From the NCBI RefSeq assembly GCF_021228295.1, contig NZ_JAJQPD010000005.1:248001-312000 (forward strand): DNA of 64,000 nucleotides, given 5' to 3'. The DNA is from Agromyces humatus. Lineage in GTDB: Bacteria; Actinomycetota; Actinomycetes; Actinomycetales; Microbacteriaceae. The notes under the pieces are model-generated. The model was not told where the DNA came from. It saw only the letters and a list, made by a program, of their open reading frames with translations, and did not search any database. The translations under genes were made by a program, and so were the position numbers. The first letter of the stretch is position 1, and each line of letters begins with the position of its first letter. This document shows, piece after piece, positions 16,418 through 24,831 of this stretch.

Positions 16418-17909
16418 CCTCGTGCGGTGCGCCGTCGTCGGCGTCGCGGTCGCGACCGCGCTCGGCGCCGGGGCGCTCGCGTGGAGTTCCACGCTGCTCG
16501 GCGAGTACTCCGTGATGGACATGGGAAGCAGCGACCACGGGCACGCCGGGCACGGCGAACCCGTGTCGGCGGGCGCGTCACCCACCGGGGCATCCGGCAC
16601 CCTCACGGCGACCGGCGACGTCAGCGTGACGTCGCTCGCCGCCGACCCCGACCGCCCCGCCGACGTGCGCGTCGAACTCGTCGCCCGGCAGCAGCTCGTC
16701 GAGGTGCCCGGCGGGCGCTCGGTCGACGGCTACACGCTCAACGGCACGTCGCCGGGCCCCGAGATCCGCGCCCGGCAGGGCGACCTCGTCGAGGCGACGT
16801 TCGTGAACGAGTCGGTCGCCGCCGGCGCCACCCTGCACTGGCACGGCATCGACGTGCCCAACGCGGCCGACGGGGTCGCGGGCATCACGCAGGACGCGGT
16901 GCCGGTCGGCGGCCGCCACGTCTACCGCTTCGAGGCCACCGATGCCGGCACCTACTGGTACCACTCCCACCAGGTGTCGCACGAGCAGGTCAAGGGCGGG
17001 CTGCTCGGCGCGATCGTGATCGACCCCGCCGCACCCCCGGAGGTCGCCGCCGACGTCGAGGTCACCGCACTGCTGCACGTGTACGGCGGGCAGCACACAC
17101 TCAACGGACGCGTCGGGGACGAGCAGGTGGCCGCTTCGGCAGGCGAGACCGTGCGGGTGCGCGTCATCAACTCCGATCCGGGCACCGCCGCCGTGTGGTC
17201 GGCGTCGCCGTTCCGGGTGCTCGCGACCGACGGGCACGAGGTGGACGCACCGACCCCGGTCGATGGGCAGCGGCTCCTCATCCCCGCCGGCGGGCGGGCG
17301 GATGTCGCGGTGCAGGCCCCGCCACGTGGAGCCGTGCGCCTGCACGTGGGTGGAGCTCGCAGCATCGAGATCGGCGAGCCAGGGACATCCGCCGCTCGTA
17401 CACCGCAGCCGGCGCAGACGCTCGACCTGCTCGCCTACGGCGACCCGACGCCCCTGGGGTTCGATGCGTCATCGCCCGACCGCACGTACGACTACGTCAT
17501 CGGCCGCCGCTTCGGCGTCATCGACGGCCGCCCCGGCAACTTCTGGACCATCAACGGCCGGCTCTTCCCCGACGTGCCCATGTTCCACGTGCGCGAGGGC
17601 GATGTCGTCGCGATGCGCATCGTCAACGACTCCGGCGAGGTGCACCCCATGCACCTGCACGGCCACCACATCGCCGTGCTGTCACGTGACGGCGTCGCGG
17701 CATCCGGAAGCCCATGGATCGTCGACTCGCTCGACGTGCACCCGGGCGAGTCGTACGAGATCGCGTTCGTCGCCGACAACCCCGGGATCTGGAGCGACCA
17801 CTGCCATACGCTCCCCCACGCCGTCGACGGGCTCATCGCCCACGTGATGTACGAGGGCGTCACGACCCCCTTCACGATCAACGGCGACGCCGGCAACCAG
17901 CCCGAGTAG
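16401..17909 (+). CDS. Multicopper oxidase, laccase-like
   Basis: A 502-residue secreted or membrane-anchored multicopper oxidase. The N-terminal Arg-rich start with a hydrophobic segment (residues 9-29) is a signal anchor, followed by a His/Met-rich linker (MDMGSSDHGHAGHG). All four copper motifs are present: TLHWHGI, YWYHSHQ, HPMHLHGHH and DHCHTLPHAVDGL. The axial position ten residues after the type 1 Cys is Leu, not Met, which in laccases goes with high redox potential. It would couple substrate or metal oxidation to reduction of O2 to water outside the membrane. GAGGAGG precedes ATG 16401, and the gene overlaps the DUF6220 gene. Confidence 0.92.
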   Translation: MPSRRDLVRCAVVGVAVATALGAGALAWSSTLLGEYSVMDMGSSDHGHAGHGEPVSAGASPTGASGTLTATGDVSVTSLAADPDRPADVRVELVARQQLVEVPGGRSVDGYTLNGTSPGPEIRARQGDLVEATFVNESVAAGATLHWHGIDVPNAADGVAGITQDAVPVGGRHVYRFEATDAGTYWYHSHQVSHEQVKGGLLGAIVIDPAAPPEVAADVEVTALLHVYGGQHTLNGRVGDEQVAASAGETVRVRVINSDPGTAAVWSASPFRVLATDGHEVDAPTPVDGQRLLIPAGGRADVAVQAPPRGAVRLHVGGARSIEIGEPGTSAARTPQPAQTLDLLAYGDPTPLGFDASSPDRTYDYVIGRRFGVIDGRPGNFWTINGRLFPDVPMFHVREGDVVAMRIVNDSGEVHPMHLHGHHIAVLSRDGVAASGSPWIVDSLDVHPGESYEIAFVADNPGIWSDHCHTLPHAVDGLIAHVMYEGVTTPFTINGDAGNQPE

Positions 17910-17947
17910 CCGCGGCACCCAGCCTGAGTGACGGCGACGGCGAACGC

Positions 17948-18625
17948 TCAGCGGGCGCCGTAGGCGGCGAGGAACACCCGCACGGCCGCCCGCACCTGCG
18001 CACGCCGCTCGGCGGTCGAAGGGATCGCCGCGTCGCCGAGCAGCATGGCGCGGTTCAGGGACTCGCCCATGACCAGCCAGTTGAACGCGGTCGCGGCCGC
18101 GGTGGCGTCGTCGGCGTGGAGCATGCCGCGTTCGGTGAGTCGCGCGAACATCGCCGCCAGCATGCCGATCGCCCGCTTCGGCCCGTGCTCGTACAGCGCC
18201 TCGGCCAGGTCGGGAAACCTGCCGACCTCGCCGATCACGAGGCGCCGCAGCTGCAGCAGCTTCGGCGTCATCACGATGTCGAGCTGCCGGTCGGCGTACG
18301 ACTCGAGGAATCCGACGAGATCGTCGCCGTCGGCAGGGTCGGCGACCTCGTTGTGCACGCGGTCGCCCGCGGCGTCGGTCATCGACGTGACGAGTTCGAC
18401 GAACAGCGCCTCCTTGCTGCCGAAGTGCTTGTACACGGTCTGCTTCGACACGCTCGACCGCGCGGCGAGCTCGTCCATGTTCGTGCCGAGGTAGCCGCCG
18501 GCGAGGAACATCTCTTGTGCTGCGGCGAGGATCGCGCGGTGCTTCCGCTCGGAACGCCCCATCTCGTCCCCGGCCGGGGTACCAGCTGTCGCCCCGTCGA
18601 GCGGCGCCGCGACTCGATCACCCAT
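17948..18625 (-). CDS. TetR family regulator
   Basis: A 225-residue TetR protein. The helix-turn-helix reads NMDELAARSSVSKQTVYKHFGSKEALF near residues 47-72, and the C-terminal domain (TAAATAFNWLVMGESLNRAMLLG) belongs to the AcrR/TetR_C group. ATG 18625 is the start; the longer frame would cross the operator and promoter of the divergent hydrolase. The gap between the divergent genes contains the palindromes ACTGATCAGT and AACTA-N7-TAGTT, so it most likely represses both itself and the hydrolase. Its stop faces that of the multicopper oxidase gene, so it is not in that operon. Confidence 0.9.
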   Translation of the reverse strand: MGDRVAAPLDGATAGTPAGDEMGRSERKHRAILAAAQEMFLAGGYLGTNMDELAARSSVSKQTVYKHFGSKEALFVELVTSMTDAAGDRVHNEVADPADGDDLVGFLESYADRQLDIVMTPKLLQLRRLVIGEVGRFPDLAEALYEHGPKRAIGMLAAMFARLTERGMLHADDATAAATAFNWLVMGESLNRAMLLGDAAIPSTAERRAQVRAAVRVFLAAYGAR

Positions 18626-18640
18626 TGCACCCACCCGTCG

Positions 18641-18669
18641 TTGACATCCAGTACTGATCAGTCTAGTCT
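18641..18669 (+). promoter_or_regulatory. Promoter of the alpha/beta hydrolase with operator in spacer
   Basis: A consensus -35 TTGACA at 18641-18646, a 17-base spacer and a -10-like TAGTCT at 18664-18669. The perfect palindrome ACTGATCAGT (18653-18662) fills the spacer, the classic placement for a TetR repressor operator. Confidence 0.6.
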
Positions 18670-18681
18670 GCCGCGTAACGG

Positions 18682-18698
18682 AACTATACGGTCTAGTT
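18682..18698. promoter_or_regulatory. Second inverted repeat at the TetR/hydrolase gap
   Basis: AACTA (18682-18686) and TAGTT (18694-18698) are separated by seven bases. With CTAG-containing half-sites similar to the first palindrome, it may be a second TetR site; the support is weaker. Confidence 0.4.
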
Positions 18699-18713
18699 TG
18701 ATTGGATTCCCTG

Positions 18714-19535
18714 ATGACCGACTTCATCACCACCGCACGCGGCGACCGCATCGCCTACGACCTCCGCGGCGACGGGCCCGCCCTGATCTTCATCGCCGGG
18801 GCCGGGCCGTACCGGGCGATCGACCCGTGGACCACCGAGACGGCCGAGCTCGCGGCCCAAGCCGGCATCCGCACACTCGTGTACGACCGGCTGGGGCGCG
18901 GCGAGAGTCCGGCGAGTGGGCGCCTCGATCTCGATCGTGAACTGACCGCGCTGGCCGCCCTCATCGAACTCGCGGGCGGCAGCGCCGTGCTCTGCGGGCA
19001 CTCCTCGGGCTGCTCGATCAGCCTCGCCGCGGCGGCTCGCGGCCTGCCCGTCACCGGCCTGGTGCTCTGGGAGGCGCCGTTCGGCCCGCAAGACGGCCCC
19101 GCACGCGAGTGGGCCGCCGAGGTCGAGCGTCGCATCGACGCGGGCAACCTCGAGGGCGCGCTCGAGTACTACATGAAGGACATGCCGCCCGAGTGGCTCG
19201 AAGGAGCGCGCCAGTCGCCCGACTACCCCGACTACGTCGCGCAGGTCGTCAGCTACCGGGCCGACGGCGAATCGCTCGCATGGGTCGAGTCGGCTCCGAT
19301 GGCCGAGCTCTTCCGCGACATCCGGGTGCCCGTCGAAGTGCTCCTCGGCGACGAGACGTTCCCCGCGCTCTTCGACGCCGCCAAGGCGATCACGGCCGCC
19401 ATCCCCGGAGCGACCTGGAAGCAGGTGCCCGGCGCCGACCACTCGTGGGAACCCGCGTCGATGGCGCGCGAGCTCGTGGAGTTCGTGACCGCGGCAGCGG
19501 TGGCGGCGTCGGCGCGGGCCGCTCGCTCCGCCTGA
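18714..19535 (+). CDS. Alpha/beta hydrolase
   Basis: A 273-residue alpha/beta hydrolase. The oxyanion strand is LIFIAGAGP (instead of the usual HG), the nucleophile elbow is CGHSSGCS with the Ser near residue 99, the acid lies in VLLGDET and the His in GADHSWEP near the end. The DRLGRGESP motif after the second strand is typical of haloperoxidase/epoxide-hydrolase relatives. ATG 18714 follows the promoter-operator region directly; there is no strong ribosome site, so a short leader or TTG 18702 is possible. It is probably repressed by the divergent TetR protein. The substrate is unknown; esterase or lactonase activity is the reasonable guess. Confidence 0.85.
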   Translation: MTDFITTARGDRIAYDLRGDGPALIFIAGAGPYRAIDPWTTETAELAAQAGIRTLVYDRLGRGESPASGRLDLDRELTALAALIELAGGSAVLCGHSSGCSISLAAAARGLPVTGLVLWEAPFGPQDGPAREWAAEVERRIDAGNLEGALEYYMKDMPPEWLEGARQSPDYPDYVAQVVSYRADGESLAWVESAPMAELFRDIRVPVEVLLGDETFPALFDAAKAITAAIPGATWKQVPGADHSWEPASMARELVEFVTAAAVAASARAARSA

Positions 19536-19603
19536 TCGCCTCGCATGAGCCGGCAAAGCTCATCTTCGCCTCAGCGTGCTTTGGTCACACGGAATCTGTG
19601 AAT

Positions 19604-19623
19604 TGCATGAATCTGCATGAATC
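19604..19623. repeat. Two tandem copies of a 10-base repeat
   Basis: TGCATGAATC occurs twice head to tail (19604-19613, 19614-19623), upstream of the FMN reductase gene. One helical turn per copy makes a protein-binding site plausible. Confidence 0.5.
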
Positions 19624-19663
19624 AGATTGTTGATCCGACAACCATTGTGAGATAGTTGACGCG

Positions 19664-19678
19664 TCACCGATTCGGTGA
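19664..19678. promoter_or_regulatory. Perfect palindrome upstream of FMN reductase
   Basis: TCACCGA-T-TCGGTGA, seven-base arms around one base, ends 24 bases before the GTG start at 19703. A redox- or ligand-responsive repressor site is plausible; no regulator gene lies next to it. Confidence 0.5.
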
Positions 19679-19702
19679 TCGGTTCTCATGAAAGGGTTCT
19701 CA

Positions 19703-20296
19703 GTGTCTGACCTCAAGATCGGCATCATCGTCGGAAGCACTCGTCCTGGCCGTCTCGGCCCCCTCGTCGGAGAGTGGGTGCAGCGCAACGCGAAGGCTCA
19801 GGGCGTGTCGTTCGAGCTCGTCGACCTGCACGACTTCAAGCTGCCGATGCTCGAGGAGCCCTTCCCCGCCGGCGCGGGCAACTACCAGGGCGCCGGTGCC
19901 AACGCGTGGGCGCACAAGGTCGCCGAGTTCGACGGCTTCATCTTCGTCACCGCCGAGTACAACCACTCGATTCCCGCCGCGCTCAAGAACGCGCTCGACT
20001 ACGTCAGTGCCGAGTGGAACAACAAGGCCGCCGGCATCGTGAGCTACGGCTCGATGGGCGGCGTGCGCGCCGGCGAGCACCTTCGCCAGATCTTCGGAGA
20101 ACTGCAGATCGCCGACGTTCGCCAGCACGTCATGTTCTCGCTGTTCACCGACTTCGAGGGCGCGATGACGGGCAGCCCTGCCTTCACCCCCGCCGAGCAG
20201 AAGGCCGGCGAGCTGCAGACGCAGGTCGACCAGGTCGTCGCCTGGGCCGACGCGCTGCGATCGGTCCGCGAGGACGTCGAGCAGATCGCCGCGTAA
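19703..20296 (+). CDS. NADPH-dependent FMN reductase (flavodoxin-like)
   Basis: A 197-residue flavodoxin-like protein of the FMN_red family. The phosphate-binding loop is GIIVGSTRPGRLGP at the N-terminus, and the FMN ring-binding loop is AEYNHSIPAALKNALDYV, followed by GSMGGVRAGEHLRQ. Such enzymes reduce FMN, quinones, azo compounds or chromate with NADPH in the cytosol. GTG 19703 is preferred because AAAGGG lies six bases upstream; ATG 19688 has no ribosome site. The upstream region carries a perfect palindrome and a 10-base tandem repeat, suggesting tight regulation. It is followed by a strong hairpin shared with the convergent catabolic operon. Confidence 0.9.
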   Translation: MSDLKIGIIVGSTRPGRLGPLVGEWVQRNAKAQGVSFELVDLHDFKLPMLEEPFPAGAGNYQGAGANAWAHKVAEFDGFIFVTAEYNHSIPAALKNALDYVSAEWNNKAAGIVSYGSMGGVRAGEHLRQIFGELQIADVRQHVMFSLFTDFEGAMTGSPAFTPAEQKAGELQTQVDQVVAWADALRSVREDVEQIAA

Positions 20297-20308
20297 CCCC
20301 GCGAGATC

Positions 20309-20342
20309 GGATGCCCCTGCCGCACCTGCGGCGGGGGCATCC
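20309..20342. terminator. Bidirectional terminator hairpin
   Basis: A 15-base stem (20309-20323 with 20328-20342, one G-U pair) around the loop ACCT. It lies between the convergent FMN reductase gene and the end of the seven-gene catabolic operon and should serve both. Confidence 0.8.
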
Positions 20343-20359
20343 GTCGTCTCAGCCCGTCG

Positions 20360-21793
20360 TCAAGAGTCGAACCCGAGGCCGAGCGCGTCGAGCCCCTTCA
20401 GCAGCAGGTTGCGGCGCCCCTCGCGGTGATCGGCCCGGTCGAGCGACCATCGCGTGAGCTGGATGCCGATCGAGGCGACCGGCTCGGGAGGGAACGGCCA
20501 CGGGCGATCCTCGACCATCGCGAGCGACGTGCGCTCGGTCTCGTGCCCGCCGAGCCGGTCGAGCATCACGTCGGCGGCGAATCGGGCGGCACCGACACCG
20601 AGACCCGTGAATCCGGCCGCGTAGGCGACGCGACCGCGCCGGGCCAAACCGTAGAACGCGCAGAAGCGGGTACTGGCGTCGATCGCGCCCGACCAGCGAT
20701 GCGTGAAGCCGACCGCCTCGAGCTGCGGGAACGTCGTGGCGAAGTGGCTCGCGAGCTTCTCGAACGACGAACGGCGATCCTCGTACTCGGCCCTGACCTT
20801 GCGGCCCGCATGGTAGATCGCGTCGTAGCCGCCGAACAGGATGCGGTTGTCGGCGCTGAGCCGGTAGTAGTGGAACTGGTTCGCGAGATCGCTCACGCCC
20901 TGACGGTTCGCCCAGCCGATCTCTGCGAGCTGCGCCGCCGACAGCGGCTCCGTCATGAGCACGTAGTCGTAGACCGGCACGGTCATGAGCCGGTTGCGCT
21001 TCAGCAGCGACGGGAACGCGTTCGTCGCGAGCGCCACGCGCGGCGCTCGCAGGGTGCCGCGATCGGTGACGACCTCGACGCCGCCGTCCGCATCGTCGAT
21101 GCGCCGCACCGCGGTGCCCTCATGCACCACGACCCCGAGGCCGGTGATCACCCGCGCGAGCTCGGCGGCGAGCCTCGCCGGATGCACCATGGCGGTGCTG
21201 CGCCGATCCCAACGCCCGGCGAGGTAGGTGGGTGACGCGATCTCGCCACGCACGGTGTCGCCGTCGAGGAAGACGTCACTCCCGTCCGCGGCATCCGGCT
21301 CGGCCAGCCAGTTCAGCTGGTGCGGCTCGATCGCGACCGCGAGCATGCCGGTGCGTTCGAAATCGCAGTCCATCCCGTAACGTGCGACCGTCTGCTCGAT
21401 GGAGTCGAGGTTCTCGAGGCCGAGCCGCGTCAGCGCCTCCATCTCGCCGGGCCAGCGCGACCGGCCGTTCTCCTCGCCGTGCGTGAGGCTCGCCTCGCAG
21501 AATCCGCCGTTGCGTCCCGACGCCGCCCAGCCGACGTGCTGCGCCTCGAGGAGCACGACGCGCAGCCCGGGCTCCCGCTCGATGGCGCGCAACGCCGTCC
21601 AGAGTCCGGTGTACCCGCCGCCGACCACCACGAGATCCGCCTTCGCGTCTCCCGCGAGCGCCGGATATCGGGCCACGTCCGCACCGAGATCGTCGATCCA
21701 GAAGGGGCGCGCGACCGTGTCGGCGAGCGCGCGTTCGACGGCGGCGGATGTCGCGGGGTCGCGCTCGAAGACCGTCGTGTGCTTCGGGCTCAT
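20360..21793 (-). CDS. FAD-dependent oxidoreductase (DAO fold, PuuB-like)
   Basis: A 477-residue flavoprotein. The dinucleotide-binding motif is VVVGGGYTGLWTA near residues 55-67, followed by LLEAQHVGWAASGRNGGFC, the signature of the D-amino-acid/glycine oxidase-like family close to gamma-glutamylputrescine oxidase. The C-terminal GFTGLGVGAARFAADVMLD is the second FAD contact. Such enzymes oxidise C-N bonds of amines to imines, releasing aldehyde and ammonia after hydrolysis. The start overlaps the upstream monooxygenase stop as ATGA. It is the last gene of the operon, before a strong hairpin. In context it probably oxidises an amine released by the amidohydrolase; the substrate is inferred, not shown. 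Confidence 0.88.
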   Translation of the reverse strand: MSPKHTTVFERDPATSAAVERALADTVARPFWIDDLGADVARYPALAGDAKADLVVVGGGYTGLWTALRAIEREPGLRVVLLEAQHVGWAASGRNGGFCEASLTHGEENGRSRWPGEMEALTRLGLENLDSIEQTVARYGMDCDFERTGMLAVAIEPHQLNWLAEPDAADGSDVFLDGDTVRGEIASPTYLAGRWDRRSTAMVHPARLAAELARVITGLGVVVHEGTAVRRIDDADGGVEVVTDRGTLRAPRVALATNAFPSLLKRNRLMTVPVYDYVLMTEPLSAAQLAEIGWANRQGVSDLANQFHYYRLSADNRILFGGYDAIYHAGRKVRAEYEDRRSSFEKLASHFATTFPQLEAVGFTHRWSGAIDASTRFCAFYGLARRGRVAYAAGFTGLGVGAARFAADVMLDRLGGHETERTSLAMVEDRPWPFPPEPVASIGIQLTRWSLDRADHREGRRNLLLKGLDALGLGFDS

Positions 21794-23079
21794 GCCAGCT
21801 GTCCTCTCGCGGATGCCGGAACCGAGAGGCTCGCACGGCGGTTGAGCTGCTCGGGCACGAAGCCGCCGGCCGACTTGTACCGAGCGGCGATCGCCGCTCG
21901 CTCGGCGAACGGCACGACGAGCTCGATGTCGTCGAAGCCGCCCGGGGCGCGCTCGTAGGCGAGCTGCATGACCCGCTCGGGTCCCATCGAGCGGTTGCTG
22001 AGGGTGAGCTGCGTCGTGCGCGGCCGACGCTCGGCCTCGTAGGCGTCGAGCGCGAGCTGGGTCGGCCCCTTCGTACCCAGTTCGTACCCCAGGGTCCGGG
22101 CGTCGATGATCGCCTGCGATGCGCCGTTCGACCCGATCGGGTACATCGCATGTGCAGCGTCGCCGAGCAGGGTCTGCCTGCCGAACGTCCAACGCGGGAT
22201 CGGGTCGCGGTCGACCATCGGGTACTCGAGGATCTCGTCGGCCGCACCGATGACGGCCGGCACGTCGAGCCAGCCGAAGCCCCAGTCGACGAAGCGACCG
22301 AGCACGGTGGATGGATCGGCGCTGCGGTTCCAGTTGCTCGCACCCGGTTCGTCATCGTCGGAACGGTACTCGGCGATGAAATTCACGACCTGCAGCCCGT
22401 CATCGCCGGGTGCCGACAACGGGTATGCGACGAACTTCTGTTGCGCGTCGCCCGCCATGATCATGGTTCGCCCGTCGAGGTACGGCGCGACGCGCGCGGT
22501 GCCGCGCCAGAGGATCAGCCCGTTCCACACCGGTGCCCCCTCACCCGGGTGGCGCTGGCGGCGGAGGGCGCTGTGGATTCCGTCGGCGCCGACCACGACA
22601 TCGGCCGACGCGCGCCGCACCGTGCCGCCCTTCTCGGGGCCGCCGTGCTCGGTGACCCGCACGCTCGCGCGCTCACCGTCATCCTGAGCGTCATCGACCG
22701 TGCAACCGAGCCGAATGGCGTCGGCGCCGAGGCGTTCGACGACCGCGTCGCGCAGCATGAGCTGCAACCGGCCGCGGTGCACCGAGTACTGCGCCCAGTC
22801 GTACCCGGCGGCCAGGCCTCGCGGCTCGCTCCAGATCTCCTGGCCGTACCGGTTGAAGTACGTCAGGGTGCTCGTGGCCACCCCGATCGTGGCGAGGCGC
22901 TCGCCCAGCCCGAGCTCGGTGAGCTCGCGCACCGCGTGCGGCAACAGGTTGATGCCGACGCCGAGCGGTCGGAGCTCGGGCGCCGACTCGTACAGGGTCA
23001 CGTCGTCGATGCCTGCCGCGTGCAGCGCGAGCGCCGTCGTCAGGCCGCCGATGCCGGCGCCCGCGATGATGACGTCCAT
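21790..23079 (-). CDS. FAD-dependent monooxygenase (PhzS/salicylate hydroxylase-like)
   Basis: A 429-residue class A flavin monooxygenase. The three family motifs are present: GAGIGGLTTALALHAAG at 5-21, VVGADGIHSALRRQ in the middle and LLGDAAHAMYPIGSNGASQAI. The last, with PIGSNGASQAI, is characteristic of the PhzS-like flavin-dependent oxidoreductases that hydroxylate N-heteroaromatic or aromatic acids with NAD(P)H and O2. ATG 23079. It is translationally coupled to the DAO-type oxidase downstream and 57 bases behind the ABC ATPase. Within this operon it argues that the imported compound has, or yields, an aromatic ring. Confidence 0.9.
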   Translation of the reverse strand: MDVIIAGAGIGGLTTALALHAAGIDDVTLYESAPELRPLGVGINLLPHAVRELTELGLGERLATIGVATSTLTYFNRYGQEIWSEPRGLAAGYDWAQYSVHRGRLQLMLRDAVVERLGADAIRLGCTVDDAQDDGERASVRVTEHGGPEKGGTVRRASADVVVGADGIHSALRRQRHPGEGAPVWNGLILWRGTARVAPYLDGRTMIMAGDAQQKFVAYPLSAPGDDGLQVVNFIAEYRSDDDEPGASNWNRSADPSTVLGRFVDWGFGWLDVPAVIGAADEILEYPMVDRDPIPRWTFGRQTLLGDAAHAMYPIGSNGASQAIIDARTLGYELGTKGPTQLALDAYEAERRPRTTQLTLSNRSMGPERVMQLAYERAPGGFDDIELVVPFAERAAIAARYKSAGGFVPEQLNRRASLSVPASARGQLA

Positions 23080-23136
23080 GGTGGTGGGTCTCCAGTTCGG
23101 TGATTCGGTGGTTTCGTTCGTCGAGGGGACGTTCGG

Positions 23137-24831
23137 TCAGTTCTGCGGTACCGCCTCGCGTCCCCAGTCGGGTCGCGGCACCGAGTCGATGAGCAGCCGC
23201 GTGTAGGGCTGCTGCGGAGCGCTGAGGAGCTCGATCGTGCGACCGCGCTCGACGATCTCGCCCGTCCTCATGACGACGGTCTCGTCGCACAACCGGCGCA
23301 CGACGGCGAGATCGTGGCTGATGAAGAGCACCGTCAGTCCGCGGTCGCGGCGGATGCGCTCGACCACGCCGAGCACCTGCGCCTGCACCGACACATCGAG
23401 GGCGCTCGTCGCCTCGTCCATGACGAGCAGGTCGGGCTCGATCGCGAGGGCTCGCGCGATCGCGACCCGCTGGCGCTGTCCGCCCGAGAGCGTGCGCGGG
23501 CGTGCCTGCGCGTGCCGGTCGCCGAGACCGACCTGCTCGAGCAGCTCGACCACGCGCGCTCGGGCATCGGCCGTGGTCAGGCGTGCGTGCAGGCGAAGCG
23601 CATCCTCGATCGCACGACCCGCGGTGATCCGCGGGTCGAGTGAGAGGTACGGGTCCTGGAACACCATCTGCACCGAGCGCGCGTGCGCGAGGCGGGCCAC
23701 GCGGGTGGTCGGCGCGCCGGTGCGTTCGCGTCCGGCGATGCGGATGTCCCCGGCATCGGCCTGCTCGAGGCCGACGATCATGCGGGCGAGCGTCGATTTT
23801 CCCGACCCCGATTCGCCGACGATACCGAGGGCACCACCACGAGGGATCTCGATGGATGCGTCGATGACGGCGTGCACCGGCGCCTTGCCGCGCCGCAGGT
23901 AGGTCTTGGAGACCCCGCTCGCGACGAGCATCGGCTCGGTCGACGCCGGAGTCGCGACGACGCCGGCCCCGGCCGGGAGCGAGCTCGCCGGGGCTGCGGT
24001 CGATGCGCGCCCCGGGACATCCGCCCGCGCTTCGATCGCGTCGATCTCGGCGTCGGCGACGACGATCGTGGGCGTCGCCGCGACGAGCCGCTTCGTGTAC
24101 GCGGCCTGGGGATCGCGGAACACCTGCCGGGCGTCGCCCTGCTCCTCGACCCGGCCGGCGTTCATGACGTAGACGCGATCGCAGATCGAGGCCGCGAGGT
24201 TCAGGTCGTGCGTGATGAAGAGCATGCCCATGCCACGACTCGCCCGCTGCTCGGCGAGCACCGCGATGATCTCGGCCTGCGTGGTCACGTCGAGCGCCGT
24301 GGTCGGCTCGTCGCAGATGAGCAGGCGGGGCGAACTCGAGAGCGCGCCCGCGATCATGACGCGCTGGAGCATGCCGCCCGACAGCTCGTGCGGGTACTGG
24401 CGCAGGTGTTCGTCGGGTCGCGGCATCCGCACCGCCGCCAGCAGCGACGAGGCCGCCGCCCTCGCGTCGGCGGCCGAGCGCTGCTCGCACAACCGCATCG
24501 CCTCGGTGAGGTGGTCGCCGACCGTGCGCATCGGGTTGATGCCCGCGCGCGGGTCCTGGAAGATCATCGACGCAGTCGTGCGCCGCAGGTCGAGCAGTTC
24601 GCTGCGGCTCGCGCCGAGCACCGACCGCCCCAGCAGGTGCACGGAACCACCGGTCTCGGCGCGGTCGGGCAGCAACCCGAGCACCGAGCGCGCCGTGAGC
24701 GACTTGCCCGAGCCGGACTCGCCGACGAGCCCGACCGTCTCGCCCTCGGCGACCGTGATGCTGATGGCGTCGAGCAGCCTGGTGCCGTTCGGCAGGTCGA
24801 GCGTCAGCCCGGAGATGTCGAGGAGTGTCAT
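23137..24831 (-). CDS. Fused ABC transporter ATPase (two nucleotide-binding domains)
   Basis: A 564-residue protein with two complete OppD/OppF-type ATPase domains. Domain 1 (about 1-250) has Walker A GESGSGKS, signature LSGGM and LLICDEPTTALD. Domain 2 (about 300-545) has GESGSGKST, LSGGQRQR and LLVMDEATSALD. A Pro/Ala-rich linker joins them. Such fusions power oligopeptide/nickel-type importers. The start ATG at 24831 overlaps the DppC-like permease stop as ATGA. The long upstream extension of the frame is antisense to the permease gene and not real. Confidence 0.94.
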   Translation of the reverse strand: MTLLDISGLTLDLPNGTRLLDAISITVAEGETVGLVGESGSGKSLTARSVLGLLPDRAETGGSVHLLGRSVLGASRSELLDLRRTTASMIFQDPRAGINPMRTVGDHLTEAMRLCEQRSAADARAAASSLLAAVRMPRPDEHLRQYPHELSGGMLQRVMIAGALSSSPRLLICDEPTTALDVTTQAEIIAVLAEQRASRGMGMLFITHDLNLAASICDRVYVMNAGRVEEQGDARQVFRDPQAAYTKRLVAATPTIVVADAEIDAIEARADVPGRASTAAPASSLPAGAGVVATPASTEPMLVASGVSKTYLRRGKAPVHAVIDASIEIPRGGALGIVGESGSGKSTLARMIVGLEQADAGDIRIAGRERTGAPTTRVARLAHARSVQMVFQDPYLSLDPRITAGRAIEDALRLHARLTTADARARVVELLEQVGLGDRHAQARPRTLSGGQRQRVAIARALAIEPDLLVMDEATSALDVSVQAQVLGVVERIRRDRGLTVLFISHDLAVVRRLCDETVVMRTGEIVERGRTIELLSAPQQPYTRLLIDSVPRPDWGREAVPQN

